Source: Eubacterium sp. AB3007 (GTDB taxonomy: Bacteria; Bacillota; Clostridia; Peptostreptococcales; Anaerovoracaceae). From it: a DNA stretch of 64,000 nt. The DNA is taken from the NCBI RefSeq assembly GCF_000688015.1, contig NZ_JIAD01000001.1, forward strand, positions 1,922,001-1,986,000. The letters run 5' to 3'. The notes below the pieces were generated by a model. The model made no database searches, was not told the DNA's origin, and was given only the letters and a program-made list of their open reading frames with translations. Below, in pieces: positions 8,288 to 16,867 of the stretch. Numbering within the stretch: position 1 is the stretch's first letter; every line of letters begins with the position of its first letter. The position numbers were made by a program, and so were the translations under genes.

Positions 8288-8368
8288 GAGCGGTCGCCCT
8301 TGACTGTGACCAGACAATGAAGGAGGGCATGAACGTAAGGCTTTCCAACGAAGAGTGAGGATGTGAAA

Positions 8369-8402
8369 CCGGGCGGCCCAGGGTGTGTGTCGGGCCGCCC
8401 GG
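8369..8402 (-). terminator. Strong hairpin at the end of the pyr operon
   Basis: An 11-bp perfect stem, CCGGGCGGCCC (8369-8379) with GGGCCGCCCGG (8392-8402), 20 nt beyond the pyrI stop. There is no clear U-run on the minus strand, so it may act as an mRNA 3' end stabiliser as well as a terminator. Confidence 0.55.
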
Positions 8403-8421
8403 CCTGCATTACTGGCGGAGC

Positions 8422-8838
8422 CTACTTGTATTCTGCGTCACAGTAGATGCAACGGTAGGACTTGCGGGCTTTGTCGGAGAGCTTGAACCGATGGGGGATC
8501 TCCTGTTCGATGGAAGTGATGCACCTTGGGTTCTTGCACTTGATGACGTTGGTCAGCTCCTCGGGGAGATCCAGGTGGACCTTCTCCTGCAGCTCGCCGT
8601 TCTTAACGATGTTTACGGTGATGTTGTCATCGACATACCCCAGGATCTGGTAGTCGATGTTGAAGTCGCCGTCGACCTTGATGATATCCTTCTTGCCATA
8701 CTTCTCACTGTCGGCGTTCTGGATGATGGCCACGCAGCACTTCAGCTTGTCCAGACGCATCAAATCGTAGATAACGTTGCTCTTGCCGGCCTGGATGTGG
8801 TCCAGAACGACGCCGTTGTTTACACCATCAATATTCAT
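8422..8838 (-). CDS. pyrI: Aspartate carbamoyltransferase regulatory subunit
   Basis: A 138-residue protein that binds to PyrB and transmits allosteric control by nucleotides. The N-terminal effector domain begins MNIDGVNNGVVLDHIQAGK. The C-terminal zinc domain carries four cysteines (CKNPRC and CIYC). It is the last gene of the minus-strand pyr operon, 32 nt after pyrB, with a GGAGG site. PyrB and PyrI as separate neighbours imply an E. coli-like regulated holoenzyme. Confidence 0.93.
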   Translation of the reverse strand: MNIDGVNNGVVLDHIQAGKSNVIYDLMRLDKLKCCVAIIQNADSEKYGKKDIIKVDGDFNIDYQILGYVDDNITVNIVKNGELQEKVHLDLPEELTNVIKCKNPRCITSIEQEIPHRFKLSDKARKSYRCIYCDAEYK

Positions 8839-8870
8839 ATCTTATTTCCTCCCTTTGTTACAAAGCAATG

Positions 8871-9791
8871 TTATTTCAGTCCCAGCAGGAACAGGATCAG
8901 AGCCATGCGGATGTACTTTCCGCAGAGTGCCTGGTAGAAGTAGCAGGCGCGCGGATCGTCGTCCACTTCCACGGAGATCTCGTTGACGCGTGGCAGCGGA
9001 TGCAGGATGATCAGGTCCTTCTTGGCTGGTTCCAGAAGATCCAGGTTCAGGATGAAGCTGTCCTTCAGGCGGATATAGTCCTCCTCGTTGAAGAAACGCT
9101 CTTTCTGTACACGGGTCATGTAGAGGATATCCAGTTCCGGCATGGCCTCCTCCAGGCTCTCGTATTCCACCCACTCGGCGCCGGCTTTGTCCATGTTCTC
9201 CTTGACGTAATCGGGGACGCGCAGCTCTTCCGGGGCGATGAGGACGAACTTGATGTTCTCATAGCGGAGCAGGGCTTCGATGAGGGAATGGACGGTCCGG
9301 CCGAACTTCAGGTCGCCGCAGAGACCGATGGTGAAGTTGCCGAATCCACCCTTCTTGCGGGCGATGGTCAACAGGTCGGTCAGTGTCTGGGTGGGGTGGA
9401 AGTGTCCGCCGTCGCCGGCATTGATGATGGGGACGGTGGTCTTGGTGGCCGCGATCACCGGAGCTCCCTCCTTGGGGTGGCGCATGGCGATGATGTCCGC
9501 GTAGCAGCCGGCCATGATGACGGTGTCGCTGACACTCTCGCCCTTCTTGGTGGAGCTGGAGTTGGCGTCGTCGAATCCCAGCACGTTGCCGCCCAGCTCC
9601 ATCATGGCAGCGGTGAAGCTCAGACGGGTTCTGGTGGAAGGCTCAAAGAACAGGGTGGCCAGTTTCTTGTGGGCGCAGATGTCCTGGTACTTCTCCGGGT
9701 TGTCGATGATGTCGTTGGCGACCTCCACCAGGTGGTCGATCTCCTCGACGGTAAAATCTGTGATGTTGATCAGGTTGCGGATCTCGCTCAT
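8871..9791 (-). CDS. pyrB: Aspartate carbamoyltransferase catalytic subunit
   Basis: A 306-residue enzyme that joins carbamoyl phosphate and aspartate, the committed step of pyrimidine synthesis. The carbamoyl-phosphate motif [11 protein letters not shown] is at about 51-61, with the HPKEGAP loop and HPLPRVNEI near the C-terminus. It starts 1 nt after the pyrE stop (AGGAGGAATAAC before ATG), so the genes are tightly coupled. Confidence 0.96.
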   Translation of the reverse strand: MSEIRNLINITDFTVEEIDHLVEVANDIIDNPEKYQDICAHKKLATLFFEPSTRTRLSFTAAMMELGGNVLGFDDANSSSTKKGESVSDTVIMAGCYADIIAMRHPKEGAPVIAATKTTVPIINAGDGGHFHPTQTLTDLLTIARKKGGFGNFTIGLCGDLKFGRTVHSLIEALLRYENIKFVLIAPEELRVPDYVKENMDKAGAEWVEYESLEEAMPELDILYMTRVQKERFFNEEDYIRLKDSFILNLDLLEPAKKDLIILHPLPRVNEISVEVDDDPRACYFYQALCGKYIRMALILFLLGLK

Positions 9792-9792
9792 G

Positions 9793-10428
9793 TTATTCCT
9801 CCTTCATCCATCCCTCGTCCGATGGATCGTTTCTGAAACGCAATATCTTCTCTTTATCCTCAGGTGCGATGTAGCCGGTGTCAGCGGCCACCTCCACCAA
9901 AGTGTCCAGGTCACAAAGGCTGTGGTTCACGGTTTTGTGCTCCGCCAACCGATCTAATCCCTTCTGCATACCGTAGGTGAAAATGCTGGCGATGCCCAGC
10001 ACCTCGGCTCCAGCTTCCCGCAGCGCTTCCACGGTGTCGCAGCAGGAACCCGCGGTGGAGATCAGGTCTTCGATGACCACCACCTTCTGGCCCGGCGCAA
10101 GCCGTCCTTCGATCTGGTTGGTGCGACCGTGGTCTTTCTTGCTGCCGCGCACATAGCCCATGGGAAGTCCCATCAGGTGTCCCACGATGGCGGCGTGGGC
10201 GATGCCGGCGGTGCTGGTGCCCATCAGGACTTCGCATTCCGGATAGTATTCTCTGACCACAGCGGCCAGGCCCTCCTCCACCTTGATGCGGACCTCCGGC
10301 GCCGTCAGCGTCAGTCTGTTGTCGCAATAGATGGGGCTTTTGATGCCGCTGGCCCAGGTGAAGGGGTCCTGCGGGCGCAGGAACACCGCCTCGATGGACA
10401 GCAGGCCCTTGGCGATCTCTTGTTTCAT
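9793..10428 (-). CDS. pyrE: Orotate phosphoribosyltransferase
   Basis: A 211-residue enzyme that converts orotate and PRPP to orotidine 5'-monophosphate. The PRPP loop [13 protein letters not shown] is clear, as are RGSKKDHG and the early KSPIYCDNR motif. It lies between pyrF (11 nt upstream) and pyrB. The ATG at 10428 has AAAGGAGGAAAGC upstream. Confidence 0.95.
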   Translation of the reverse strand: MKQEIAKGLLSIEAVFLRPQDPFTWASGIKSPIYCDNRLTLTAPEVRIKVEEGLAAVVREYYPECEVLMGTSTAGIAHAAIVGHLMGLPMGYVRGSKKDHGRTNQIEGRLAPGQKVVVIEDLISTAGSCCDTVEALREAGAEVLGIASIFTYGMQKGLDRLAEHKTVNHSLCDLDTLVEVAADTGYIAPEDKEKILRFRNDPSDEGWMKEE

Positions 10429-10439
10429 GCTTTCCTCCT

Positions 10440-11138
10440 TTAGTCTACGAACTCTCTCACGCAGCGCGCGTAAGCGGCTACGGGATCTTCTGCCTGTGTG
10501 ATCGGTCGCCCGACAACGATGTAGTCGGAGCCGATCGCTTTTGCCTTCTCTGGCGTGGTGATCCTGGTCTGGTCGTCGGCGGCGGCGCCGGCGAACCGGA
10601 CGCCAGGTGTGACAGTCACAAAGCCTTCGCCGCAGGCCTCATGGATCATGCCTGCTTCCAGCGGGGAACATACCACGCCGTCCAGACCGGCTTCCCGTGT
10701 GTTTCTGGCGTAGGCGGTGATCACCTCGTTGATCGGGTGGTTGATTAGCAGATCCTTCTCCAGTTGATCCTGTCCGGTGGAGGTGAGCTGTGTGACGGCG
10801 ATGAGGAGGGGGCTGGTCCCGTCCTCCCGGGTGAGTCCCCGTCGGGCTGCCTTCATCATCTCGATGGTCCCTGCCGCATGGACGTTGGTCATGTCTACAT
10901 TCAGCCTGGCCAGACTGCGCATGGCCTTCTCTACCGTGTTGGGGATGTCGTGGAGCTTCAGGTCCAGAAAGATCTGATGGCCTCTGGCCTTGATCTCTCT
11001 TACGATCTGCGGGCCCTCTGCGTAGAAGAGTTCCATCCCGATCTTAACAAAGGGTTTCCGATCCTGGAATCTGTCCAGGAACGCCAGCGTCTCCTCCCGT
11101 CCGGGGAAGTCACAGGCGATGATGACGTCTTTGCCCAT
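10440..11138 (-). CDS. pyrF: Orotidine 5'-phosphate decarboxylase
   Basis: A 232-residue TIM-barrel enzyme making UMP. The catalytic motif [11 protein letters not shown] (Asp-x-Lys-x2-Asp) is present, with TPGVRF and VVGRPIT in the phosphate-binding loops. The ATG at 11138 follows AGGAGGAAACAG. A 291-bp gap of repeats separates it from pyrD, although both are transcribed the same way. Confidence 0.95.
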   Translation of the reverse strand: MGKDVIIACDFPGREETLAFLDRFQDRKPFVKIGMELFYAEGPQIVREIKARGHQIFLDLKLHDIPNTVEKAMRSLARLNVDMTNVHAAGTIEMMKAARRGLTREDGTSPLLIAVTQLTSTGQDQLEKDLLINHPINEVITAYARNTREAGLDGVVCSPLEAGMIHEACGEGFVTVTPGVRFAGAAADDQTRITTPEKAKAIGSDYIVVGRPITQAEDPVAAYARCVREFVD

Positions 11139-11161
11139 TTCTGTTTCCTCCTGTTTTTCAA

Positions 11162-11298
11162 TGTATGCTCAGTGCCTTATGCGAATAGTCGCTAATATTT
11201 GCGATTATTCCAAAGGGCTTTCGGCGCAAGTGTATGCTCAGCGCCTTATGCGATTAATCGCAAATATTAGCGATTAATCCATACGGTTTTCGGTGCTA
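11162..11298. repeat. Two 69-bp tandem repeats with internal hairpins in the pyr operon
   Basis: Copy 1 starts at 11162 and copy 2 at 11231, both beginning TGTATGCTCAG. Each holds an inverted repeat: AATAGTCGC...GCGATTATT in copy 1 and GATTAATCGC...GCGATTAATC (perfect, 8-nt loop) in copy 2. The stem bases differ between copies but pairing is kept. No reading frame is apparent. Confidence 0.75.
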
Positions 11299-11346
11299 TA
11301 GTTGCGCGATGCGACTTGTTGATGCTGCGACGGCGTATCCCTTGCC

Positions 11347-11416
11347 CGGTGCTGTTCGTCTGCGCGGCGCTGTGCGGTGGTTGCACGGTGCTGTTCGTCT
11401 GCGCGGCGCTGTGCGG
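11347..11416. repeat. 31-bp direct repeat pair between pyrF and pyrD
   Basis: A 31-bp word beginning CGGTGCTGTTCGTC occurs identically at 11347-11377 and 11386-11416, separated by 8 bp. The surroundings (11290-11429) are GCGC-rich and hold no gene. The pair sits just after the pyrD stop in the direction of transcription. Confidence 0.75.
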
Positions 11417-11429
11417 CTGACCGGCGCTG

Positions 11430-12341
11430 CTACTCGACCGTTCCGATGATGTCTGCGAGCCGCTGGATCCCCAGAGATTCGCAGACGGCGGGGAGTTCCT
11501 CGATGATGGTCTTGCAGGCGTAGGGATCTACCAGGTTGGCGGCGCCCACCTGCACTGCCGTGGCACCGGCCATCATCATTTCGATTACGTCCTCGGCGGA
11601 GCTGATGCCGCCCATGCCGATCACTGGGATGTCCACCGCGTGAGACACCTGGTAGACCATCCGGACCGCTACCGGGAAGATGGCGGGGCCGGAGAAGCCT
11701 CCCATTTTGTTGGCAAGCACCGGTTGCCGGCGGCGGATGTCGATCCGCATTCCCAACAGAGTGTTGATTAGTGACAGGCCGTCTGCACCGCCCTCTTCAC
11801 AGGCGCGGGCGATGGCTACGATGTCGGTGACGTTGGGGGACAGCTTCATGTAGACCGGCTTGGTGGTGACGGCCTTGACCGCCTCGGTCACCTCTCTGGC
11901 CGCCTCCGGCTGTACGCCGAAAGCCATGCCGCCATTGTGTACGTTGGGACAGCTGATGTTGACTTCCAGGATTCCCACGTTCGGGGCTTTGTCCATGGCG
12001 CGGGCGCAGGTGACGTATTCCTCGATGGAGAAGCCGCTGATGTTGGCGATCACCGGCTTGTGGTAGAGCTTCGCAAGCTCTGGGAGCTCGTGCTCCAGCA
12101 CGGTATCCAGACCCGGGTTCTGCAGGCCGACAGAGTTCAGCATGCCCCGGGAACACTCTGCGATCCGAGGAAGCTCATTGCCGTAGCGCTCCTCTGCGGT
12201 GGTTCCCTTGAAGGAGATCGAACCCAGGATGTCCAGATCATATAGTTCCGCGAACTCCTTGCCGTAGCCAAAGGTGCCGCTGGCGGGGATCACCGGGTTG
12301 TCCAGGGTGATGCCGCTCAGGTCAACTTTCAGATCTACCAT
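11430..12341 (-). CDS. pyrD: Dihydroorotate dehydrogenase B, catalytic subunit
   Basis: A 303-residue FMN enzyme that oxidises dihydroorotate to orotate. Type 1B features: NSVGLQNPG, the catalytic-cysteine stretch LEVNISCPNVHNGG and the FMN phosphate site PVIGMGGISSAEDV. It overlaps pyrK by 7 nt, as expected for the heterotetrameric NAD-linked form in Bacillota. Confidence 0.95.
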   Translation of the reverse strand: MVDLKVDLSGITLDNPVIPASGTFGYGKEFAELYDLDILGSISFKGTTAEERYGNELPRIAECSRGMLNSVGLQNPGLDTVLEHELPELAKLYHKPVIANISGFSIEEYVTCARAMDKAPNVGILEVNISCPNVHNGGMAFGVQPEAAREVTEAVKAVTTKPVYMKLSPNVTDIVAIARACEEGGADGLSLINTLLGMRIDIRRRQPVLANKMGGFSGPAIFPVAVRMVYQVSHAVDIPVIGMGGISSAEDVIEMMMAGATAVQVGAANLVDPYACKTIIEELPAVCESLGIQRLADIIGTVE

Positions 12342-13069
12342 AGGATCTCACCTCCCTCCAGTACAGGACCGTCCTTGCAGATCCGCTTGTTTCCGTATTT
12401 TGTCCGGCAGCTGCAGCCCATGCAGGCGCCAAACCCGCAGGCCATCCGTGCCTCAAAACTGAACTGTCCATGGGAGCATGCGTTCCAGACGGCGCGGAGC
12501 ATGGGCTCCGGTCCGCAGGCGCATACGTAGCCGGCCTCGGTCCTGGCGAGCGCATCGGTCACAAAACCTTTCTCACCGGCGCTCCCGTCGTCGGTCATGA
12601 GGACCGGGTCGATGCCCAGCGCACGGAATTCCTCCTGCAGGATCACGTCTTCCGCCGTAGCGAAGCCGGTGATGACGGTGGGGGTGACCCCCTGGCGGAC
12701 CAGTGTCTTGGCAAGCCCGTAGATGGGCGGGGTCCCGATGCCGCCGCCCAGCAGTGTGGGAGTGCCGGCGGCGCAGGCTTTGTCCACATCGAACCCGTTG
12801 CCCAGGCCGGTGAGCACATCCAGCGATGTGCCGACGGAAAGCCGGGACAGGGCGGACGTGCCGCTTCCGACTACCTTATATATAATGGTCATGCTACACT
12901 CGTCCCAATCTGCGATGGAGATGGGACGGCGCAGGTAGTGATCCGGGATCTTCAGGTTGATGAACTGACCTGGGGCGGTGATGGGAGAGGTGTCTCCCCG
13001 GAGTACCGTCTGGTAGATGCCCTGGTTCAGCTTCCGTGTAGAAGCGATGGTCATGGTCTGTTGTTTCAT
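12335..13069 (-). CDS. pyrK: Dihydroorotate dehydrogenase electron-transfer subunit
   Basis: A 244-residue FAD and [2Fe-2S] protein that passes electrons from PyrD to NAD. The flavin motif RRPISIADW is at about 51-59, a nucleotide-binding stretch LLGGGIGTPPIYGLAKTL follows, and the C-terminal iron-sulfur cysteines are CGFGACMGCSCRTKYGNKRICKDG. It overlaps both neighbours (4 nt with pyrC, 7 nt with pyrD). Confidence 0.94.
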   Translation of the reverse strand: MKQQTMTIASTRKLNQGIYQTVLRGDTSPITAPGQFINLKIPDHYLRRPISIADWDECSMTIIYKVVGSGTSALSRLSVGTSLDVLTGLGNGFDVDKACAAGTPTLLGGGIGTPPIYGLAKTLVRQGVTPTVITGFATAEDVILQEEFRALGIDPVLMTDDGSAGEKGFVTDALARTEAGYVCACGPEPMLRAVWNACSHGQFSFEARMACGFGACMGCSCRTKYGNKRICKDGPVLEGGEILW

Positions 13070-14346
13070 AGGGATGCCTCCTCGTAGACGATCTCGCCGC
13101 CGCAGATGGTCATCAGGATCTTGCCGGTGACCTCTCTGCCGTCAAAGGGCGTGGCATGGCCCATGCTCCGGAAGGAGGCGGCGTCGATGGTGTAGCGTGT
13201 CGCCGGATCGATCACGGCAATGTCCGCGGGAGCACCATCTTCCAGAATGCCGCCGGGCAGGCCGAAACGTTTGCGGGGATTGATGGCCATCACCTGGAGC
13301 AGCTTCTCCATGGGCATGATCTTGTAGCGCACCAGGGAGGAGAAGAGCACCGGGAAGGCGCACTCCAGGCCTACGATGCCGAAGGCACTGTGAAGGATCC
13401 CCTTGGATTTCTCCTCTGCGCTGTGGGGTGCGTGGTCGGTAGCCACTATATCAACGGTTCCGTCCAGCAGCCCCTGCAGTAGGGCTTCCTGGTCGCGAAT
13501 ATCTCGGATGGGCGGGTTCATCTTGAACCGTCCCTCGTCCTGGAGTTTGCTGTCGTTCAGCACCAGATAGTGAGGGCCGGTCTCGCAGGTGACATCCACT
13601 CCGGACTTCTTGCCCTGGCGGATGATCTCGACAGATTCTTTGGTGGAGACGTGGCAGACGTGGTAGGCGCAGCCGGTCTTGGCGGCTAGCTCCACATCCC
13701 GCTCCACCTGGCGCCATTCGCTCTCGGAGCTGATGCCTTTGTGCCCGATGGAGGCGGCGTAGCGGCCGTCGTGGATGGAGGTGCCGCCCAGCAGCGACTC
13801 GTCCTCACAGTGTGCCACGATGATCTTGCCCAGGTCCTTTGCACGGAGCATGGCTTCCTCCATGAGGGCGCGGTCCTGCACACCCTTGCCGTCGTCGGTG
13901 AAGGCGCAAACATAGGGGGCCAGGGCTTCCATGTCGGAGAGGTGGCTGCGGCCGTCCTGCTTCTGGGTGATGGTGCCGTAGGGGATCACGTGGATGCAGG
14001 CGTCCCGGTCGATGATGTCCTGCTGGACTTTGAGTCCTTCCAGGGTGGAGGGGACAGGATCCAGGTTGGGCATGGTGAGGACGCAGGTGTAGCCCCCTGC
14101 GGCGGCGGCCTGGCTGCCGGTCAGGATCGTCTCTTTATAAGAAAAACCCGGCTCGCGGAAGTGTACATGCACATCCGTCAAACCGGGAATAATATACTTG
14201 TTGTTAAGGTCGATGATCCTCTCTGCATCCGCCGTGGGCGCCTTGCCAGGTTCAAAAACAAAAAGTTTACCGCCCGACACCAGGAGGTCTCTCTCCGTGG
14301 CGCCTTTCTCGGTAAACAGGTTGCCGTTCCGTAACAATATAGTCAT
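13066..14346 (-). CDS. pyrC: Dihydroorotase
   Basis: A 426-residue amidohydrolase that closes carbamoyl aspartate to dihydroorotate. Metal ligands are in DVHVHFREPG (about 59-68) and in the later His positions (IVAHCEDE, CHVSTKE), with the active-site Asp in VATDHAPH. It is the first gene of the operon; its ATG follows GGAAA and a consensus promoter 40 nt upstream. The short leader leaves no room for a PyrR-type attenuator. carAB is not in the window. Confidence 0.95.
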   Translation of the reverse strand: MTILLRNGNLFTEKGATERDLLVSGGKLFVFEPGKAPTADAERIIDLNNKYIIPGLTDVHVHFREPGFSYKETILTGSQAAAAGGYTCVLTMPNLDPVPSTLEGLKVQQDIIDRDACIHVIPYGTITQKQDGRSHLSDMEALAPYVCAFTDDGKGVQDRALMEEAMLRAKDLGKIIVAHCEDESLLGGTSIHDGRYAASIGHKGISSESEWRQVERDVELAAKTGCAYHVCHVSTKESVEIIRQGKKSGVDVTCETGPHYLVLNDSKLQDEGRFKMNPPIRDIRDQEALLQGLLDGTVDIVATDHAPHSAEEKSKGILHSAFGIVGLECAFPVLFSSLVRYKIMPMEKLLQVMAINPRKRFGLPGGILEDGAPADIAVIDPATRYTIDAASFRSMGHATPFDGREVTGKILMTICGGEIVYEEASL

Positions 14347-14387
14347 GCAGATTTCCTTTCTGACTCTTCGAATTCTTAATCTTTAAA

Positions 14388-14416
14388 TTTATATCACAAG
14401 ACCGGGCGGGTGTCAA
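14388..14416 (-). promoter_or_regulatory. Sigma-A promoter of the pyr operon
   Basis: On the minus strand: TTGACA (14416-14411), 17-nt spacer, TATAAA (14393-14388). Transcription would start near 14381, about 35 nt before pyrC. Confidence 0.7.
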
Positions 14417-14460
14417 TACCTTGTCGGAAAATCAATGTACTGATTTTCATACAAAATCCC

Positions 14461-14489
14461 TTGAATAGTTCATAGAAATATTGTATACT
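14461..14489 (+). promoter_or_regulatory. Sigma-A promoter of tadA, apparently leaderless
   Basis: TTGAAT (14461-14466), 17-nt spacer, TATACT (14484-14489). The expected transcript start (about 14496) is within 3 nt of the tadA ATG at 14499, and no ribosome site precedes that ATG. Confidence 0.6.
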
Positions 14490-14498
14490 GTGTAACGT

Positions 14499-14975
14499 AT
14501 GGGCTATAATAAGTATATGAAAGAAGCTTTGAGAGAAGCGGAGATAGCGGGAAGTCTGGGAGAGGTCCCCATCGGTGCCGTCATTGTCAGAGATGGCGAG
14601 ATCATCGCCAGGGGGCACAACCTGACGGAGACCACCCATGATCCCACCGCGCACGCAGAGATGATCGCCATCCGGCAGGCAGCGCAGAAGCTGGGAGGCT
14701 GGCGCCTTCCGGGCTGTGAGATGTACGTGACCTGCGAACCGTGCACCATGTGCGCCGGTGCGCTGGTGTGGAGCCGCATGGAGAAGCTCCACATCGCCAC
14801 CATGGATCCCAAGGCGGGGGCCTGCGGGTCGGTGTACGACGTGGTGCGTGACAGGCGGCTGAACCACTGCGTGGAGGTGGAGACCGGCATGATGGCGGAG
14901 GAAGCCAGTACCCTTCTCAAGAGCTTTTTTTCGGAACTGAGAGCCAAGAGAAAGAATAATCGGAGGACAAGATAA
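14499..14975 (+). CDS. tadA: tRNA-specific adenosine deaminase TadA
   Basis: A 158-residue zinc deaminase that makes inosine at the wobble position of tRNA-Arg(ACG). The zinc site is HAE (TAHAEMIAI) with PCTMC, and the EVPIGAVIV strand is typical. The next in-frame ATG (14517) also lacks a ribosome site, so I keep ATG 14499, which matches TadA N-termini. The stop overlaps the next start by one base (TAATG). Confidence 0.94.
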   Translation: MGYNKYMKEALREAEIAGSLGEVPIGAVIVRDGEIIARGHNLTETTHDPTAHAEMIAIRQAAQKLGGWRLPGCEMYVTCEPCTMCAGALVWSRMEKLHIATMDPKAGACGSVYDVVRDRRLNHCVEVETGMMAEEASTLLKSFFSELRAKRKNNRRTR

Positions 14976-15865
14976 TGAAGAGAACTGGTGCAATTGCGTG
15001 CCTGACGATGATGATCGTGATGATGATGACAGTCTGCAGTTTCGGCGCGGACTCCTTCCACATCACCCGGACCTATCCGGCGAACGGCGAGGAGAACACC
15101 ACCAAGGACAATATGTGTGTGAAGATCTACTTCAACTCGGAAGTGGGCAACAAGGCATCCAAAGCTGCCAACAAGAACGCCTTCTCCATCACCAACAAGA
15201 AGGGTAAGGAGTTCCCCTCGAGGATTTACTATAATAAGAATAATCCCCAGTACGCTCTGGTGGTCATCGATACCAACAAGGTAAAGAGCAGCGGCAAGAA
15301 CGCCATCAAGGACGATACAGAATACATCTGCACTCTGTCTGAGAACTTCATAGACAACAAAGGCAACAAGCTTGGCGATGATCCCAAGAGGGTCATCTCC
15401 TTCCGCACCATGAATCAGGGACGTAACACGCTGATCTACATGGTCATGATGTTCCTGATGTTCGGAGGGATGATGCTCTTCACCGTGCGACAGACGGCCA
15501 AGCAGAAGATGGAAGAAGAGCTCGGCAAGGGCAAGGACGCCAAGGAAGAACCATTCAATCCGTATAAGGAGGCCAAGAGGACCGGCAAGTCCGTGGAAGA
15601 GGTCCTGGCCAAGCACGAGAAGGAAGTGGCCAAGAAGGAAGCCGCCAGGAAAGCCAAGGCCAAGCGGGAGAAGGAACTGGACGAGTACTACGAGGAGAAC
15701 GATAACTACCGGGTCTCCAAGCCGCTGCGCATCGCAGATGCCGGTGCCACCTATCGGACCGGCCGTGCCAAACTGGCAGAGGAACGAAGAGCGGAAGAGG
15801 CGCGTCTGAAGGCAGAGCGGAAGGCCACCAACTATGGAAAGAACCCCAAGGGCAAGAAGAAATAG
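14975..15865 (+). CDS. Exported membrane-anchored protein with SbsA-type Ig-like domain
   Basis: A 296-residue protein with a signal peptide (residues 1-24, ending CSFGA), then an Ig-like domain of about 120 residues with the SbsA/Big_5 pattern (TYPANGEENTTKDNMCVKIYF). A membrane helix (TLIYMVMMFLMFGGMMLFTV, near 150-170) follows, and then a highly charged Lys/Glu/Ala-rich cytoplasmic tail likely to form coiled coil. It is coupled to tadA by a one-base overlap. The function is unknown; envelope structure or sensing is possible. Confidence 0.75.
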   Translation: MKRTGAIACLTMMIVMMMTVCSFGADSFHITRTYPANGEENTTKDNMCVKIYFNSEVGNKASKAANKNAFSITNKKGKEFPSRIYYNKNNPQYALVVIDTNKVKSSGKNAIKDDTEYICTLSENFIDNKGNKLGDDPKRVISFRTMNQGRNTLIYMVMMFLMFGGMMLFTVRQTAKQKMEEELGKGKDAKEEPFNPYKEAKRTGKSVEEVLAKHEKEVAKKEAARKAKAKREKELDEYYEENDNYRVSKPLRIADAGATYRTGRAKLAEERRAEEARLKAERKATNYGKNPKGKKK

Positions 15866-15868
15866 ACC

Positions 15869-16855
15869 ATGAACGAGATCACAGTACTGTCTTATGCCAA
15901 GATCAACCTTTCCATTGATGTAGGTGGGATCGATGAGAATGGATACCACGCGGTGGATATGATCATGCAGCAGGTGGACTTCAGCGACTACGTGAAGGTA
16001 GGCTTTGTGCCGGCCGGCGGCAGCAGACGCGGGGGAAATCCGGACGCGTCGCCGCAGGTGAAGAGTGCCCGAGGCAAGATCGAGATCTCACTGCGCACCA
16101 ATCGCTACTACCTGCCGGTGGATGAGCGTAACCTGGCGCACAAAGCCGCCCGGATCATGATCGACCGTTACGGAAGCACGCAGCAGAGTGGAAGGCTGGA
16201 GATCAACATCAAGAAAAGGATCCCGGTGGCAGCGGGGCTGGCCGGCGGCTCTGGCAACGGAGCAGCGGTGGTCCATGCGCTGAACCTGTTGTGGGGACTG
16301 AAACTGTCGCTGGCAGAGATCATGGAGATCTGCAGCGAGCTGGGATCGGATGTGCCCTTCAGCGCGGTGGGACAGGCGCGGGCCAACCGCAACTTCCCGG
16401 CATACCTGCGGAGGGATCCCATGGCGGCCGCCTGTGTGAGAGCGACGGGGCGCGGCACAGTGCTAGAACCGGTGCGTCCTCTGGACGCCTGGCTGGTCAT
16501 CGCCAAACCCAGACTCAGTGTCTCCACTCCGGAGGTGTATCGAGGAATCGATGACTGTGTCATCACCCGCCGGCCGGACAACGACCGGTTGCAGGCGAGG
16601 CTACAGGAGGGCACGTGCGGGGAAGAGATCTATGAGGATTTTGTGAACGTGCTGGAAGCGTATACACTGGACGCCTATCCCCAGGTGGCGAAGCTGAAGG
16701 CCCTGATGGAGAGCATGGGTCCGAGCAAGGTGCTGATGAGCGGCAGCGGACCGACGGTGTTTGCGGTGTGTGAGAGCAGAAAGGAAGCGCGGAGGCTTTG
16801 TGACCGGCTCCGAGAAGAAAGTTACGAGGCATATTGGATGCGCACTTCCAGATAG
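15869..16855 (+). CDS. ispE: 4-diphosphocytidyl-2-C-methyl-D-erythritol kinase
   Basis: A 328-residue GHMP kinase of the non-mevalonate isoprenoid pathway. AKINLSIDV opens the protein, the ATP loop is PVAAGLAGGSGNGAAVVHAL (about 115-134), and MSGSGPTVFAV is near the C-terminus. It is longer than usual (about 290) because of an insert rich in Gly/Arg/Ser near residues 50-65. It starts 3 nt after the preceding stop. Confidence 0.93.
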   Translation: MNEITVLSYAKINLSIDVGGIDENGYHAVDMIMQQVDFSDYVKVGFVPAGGSRRGGNPDASPQVKSARGKIEISLRTNRYYLPVDERNLAHKAARIMIDRYGSTQQSGRLEINIKKRIPVAAGLAGGSGNGAAVVHALNLLWGLKLSLAEIMEICSELGSDVPFSAVGQARANRNFPAYLRRDPMAAACVRATGRGTVLEPVRPLDAWLVIAKPRLSVSTPEVYRGIDDCVITRRPDNDRLQARLQEGTCGEEIYEDFVNVLEAYTLDAYPQVAKLKALMESMGPSKVLMSGSGPTVFAVCESRKEARRLCDRLREESYEAYWMRTSR

Positions 16856-16867
16856 AGGAATCTGATC

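Noticed and set aside
14347..14400. PyrR-type attenuator before the pyr operon
   Set aside because: The leader between the predicted start and pyrC is only about 35 nt, too short for an antiterminator and terminator.
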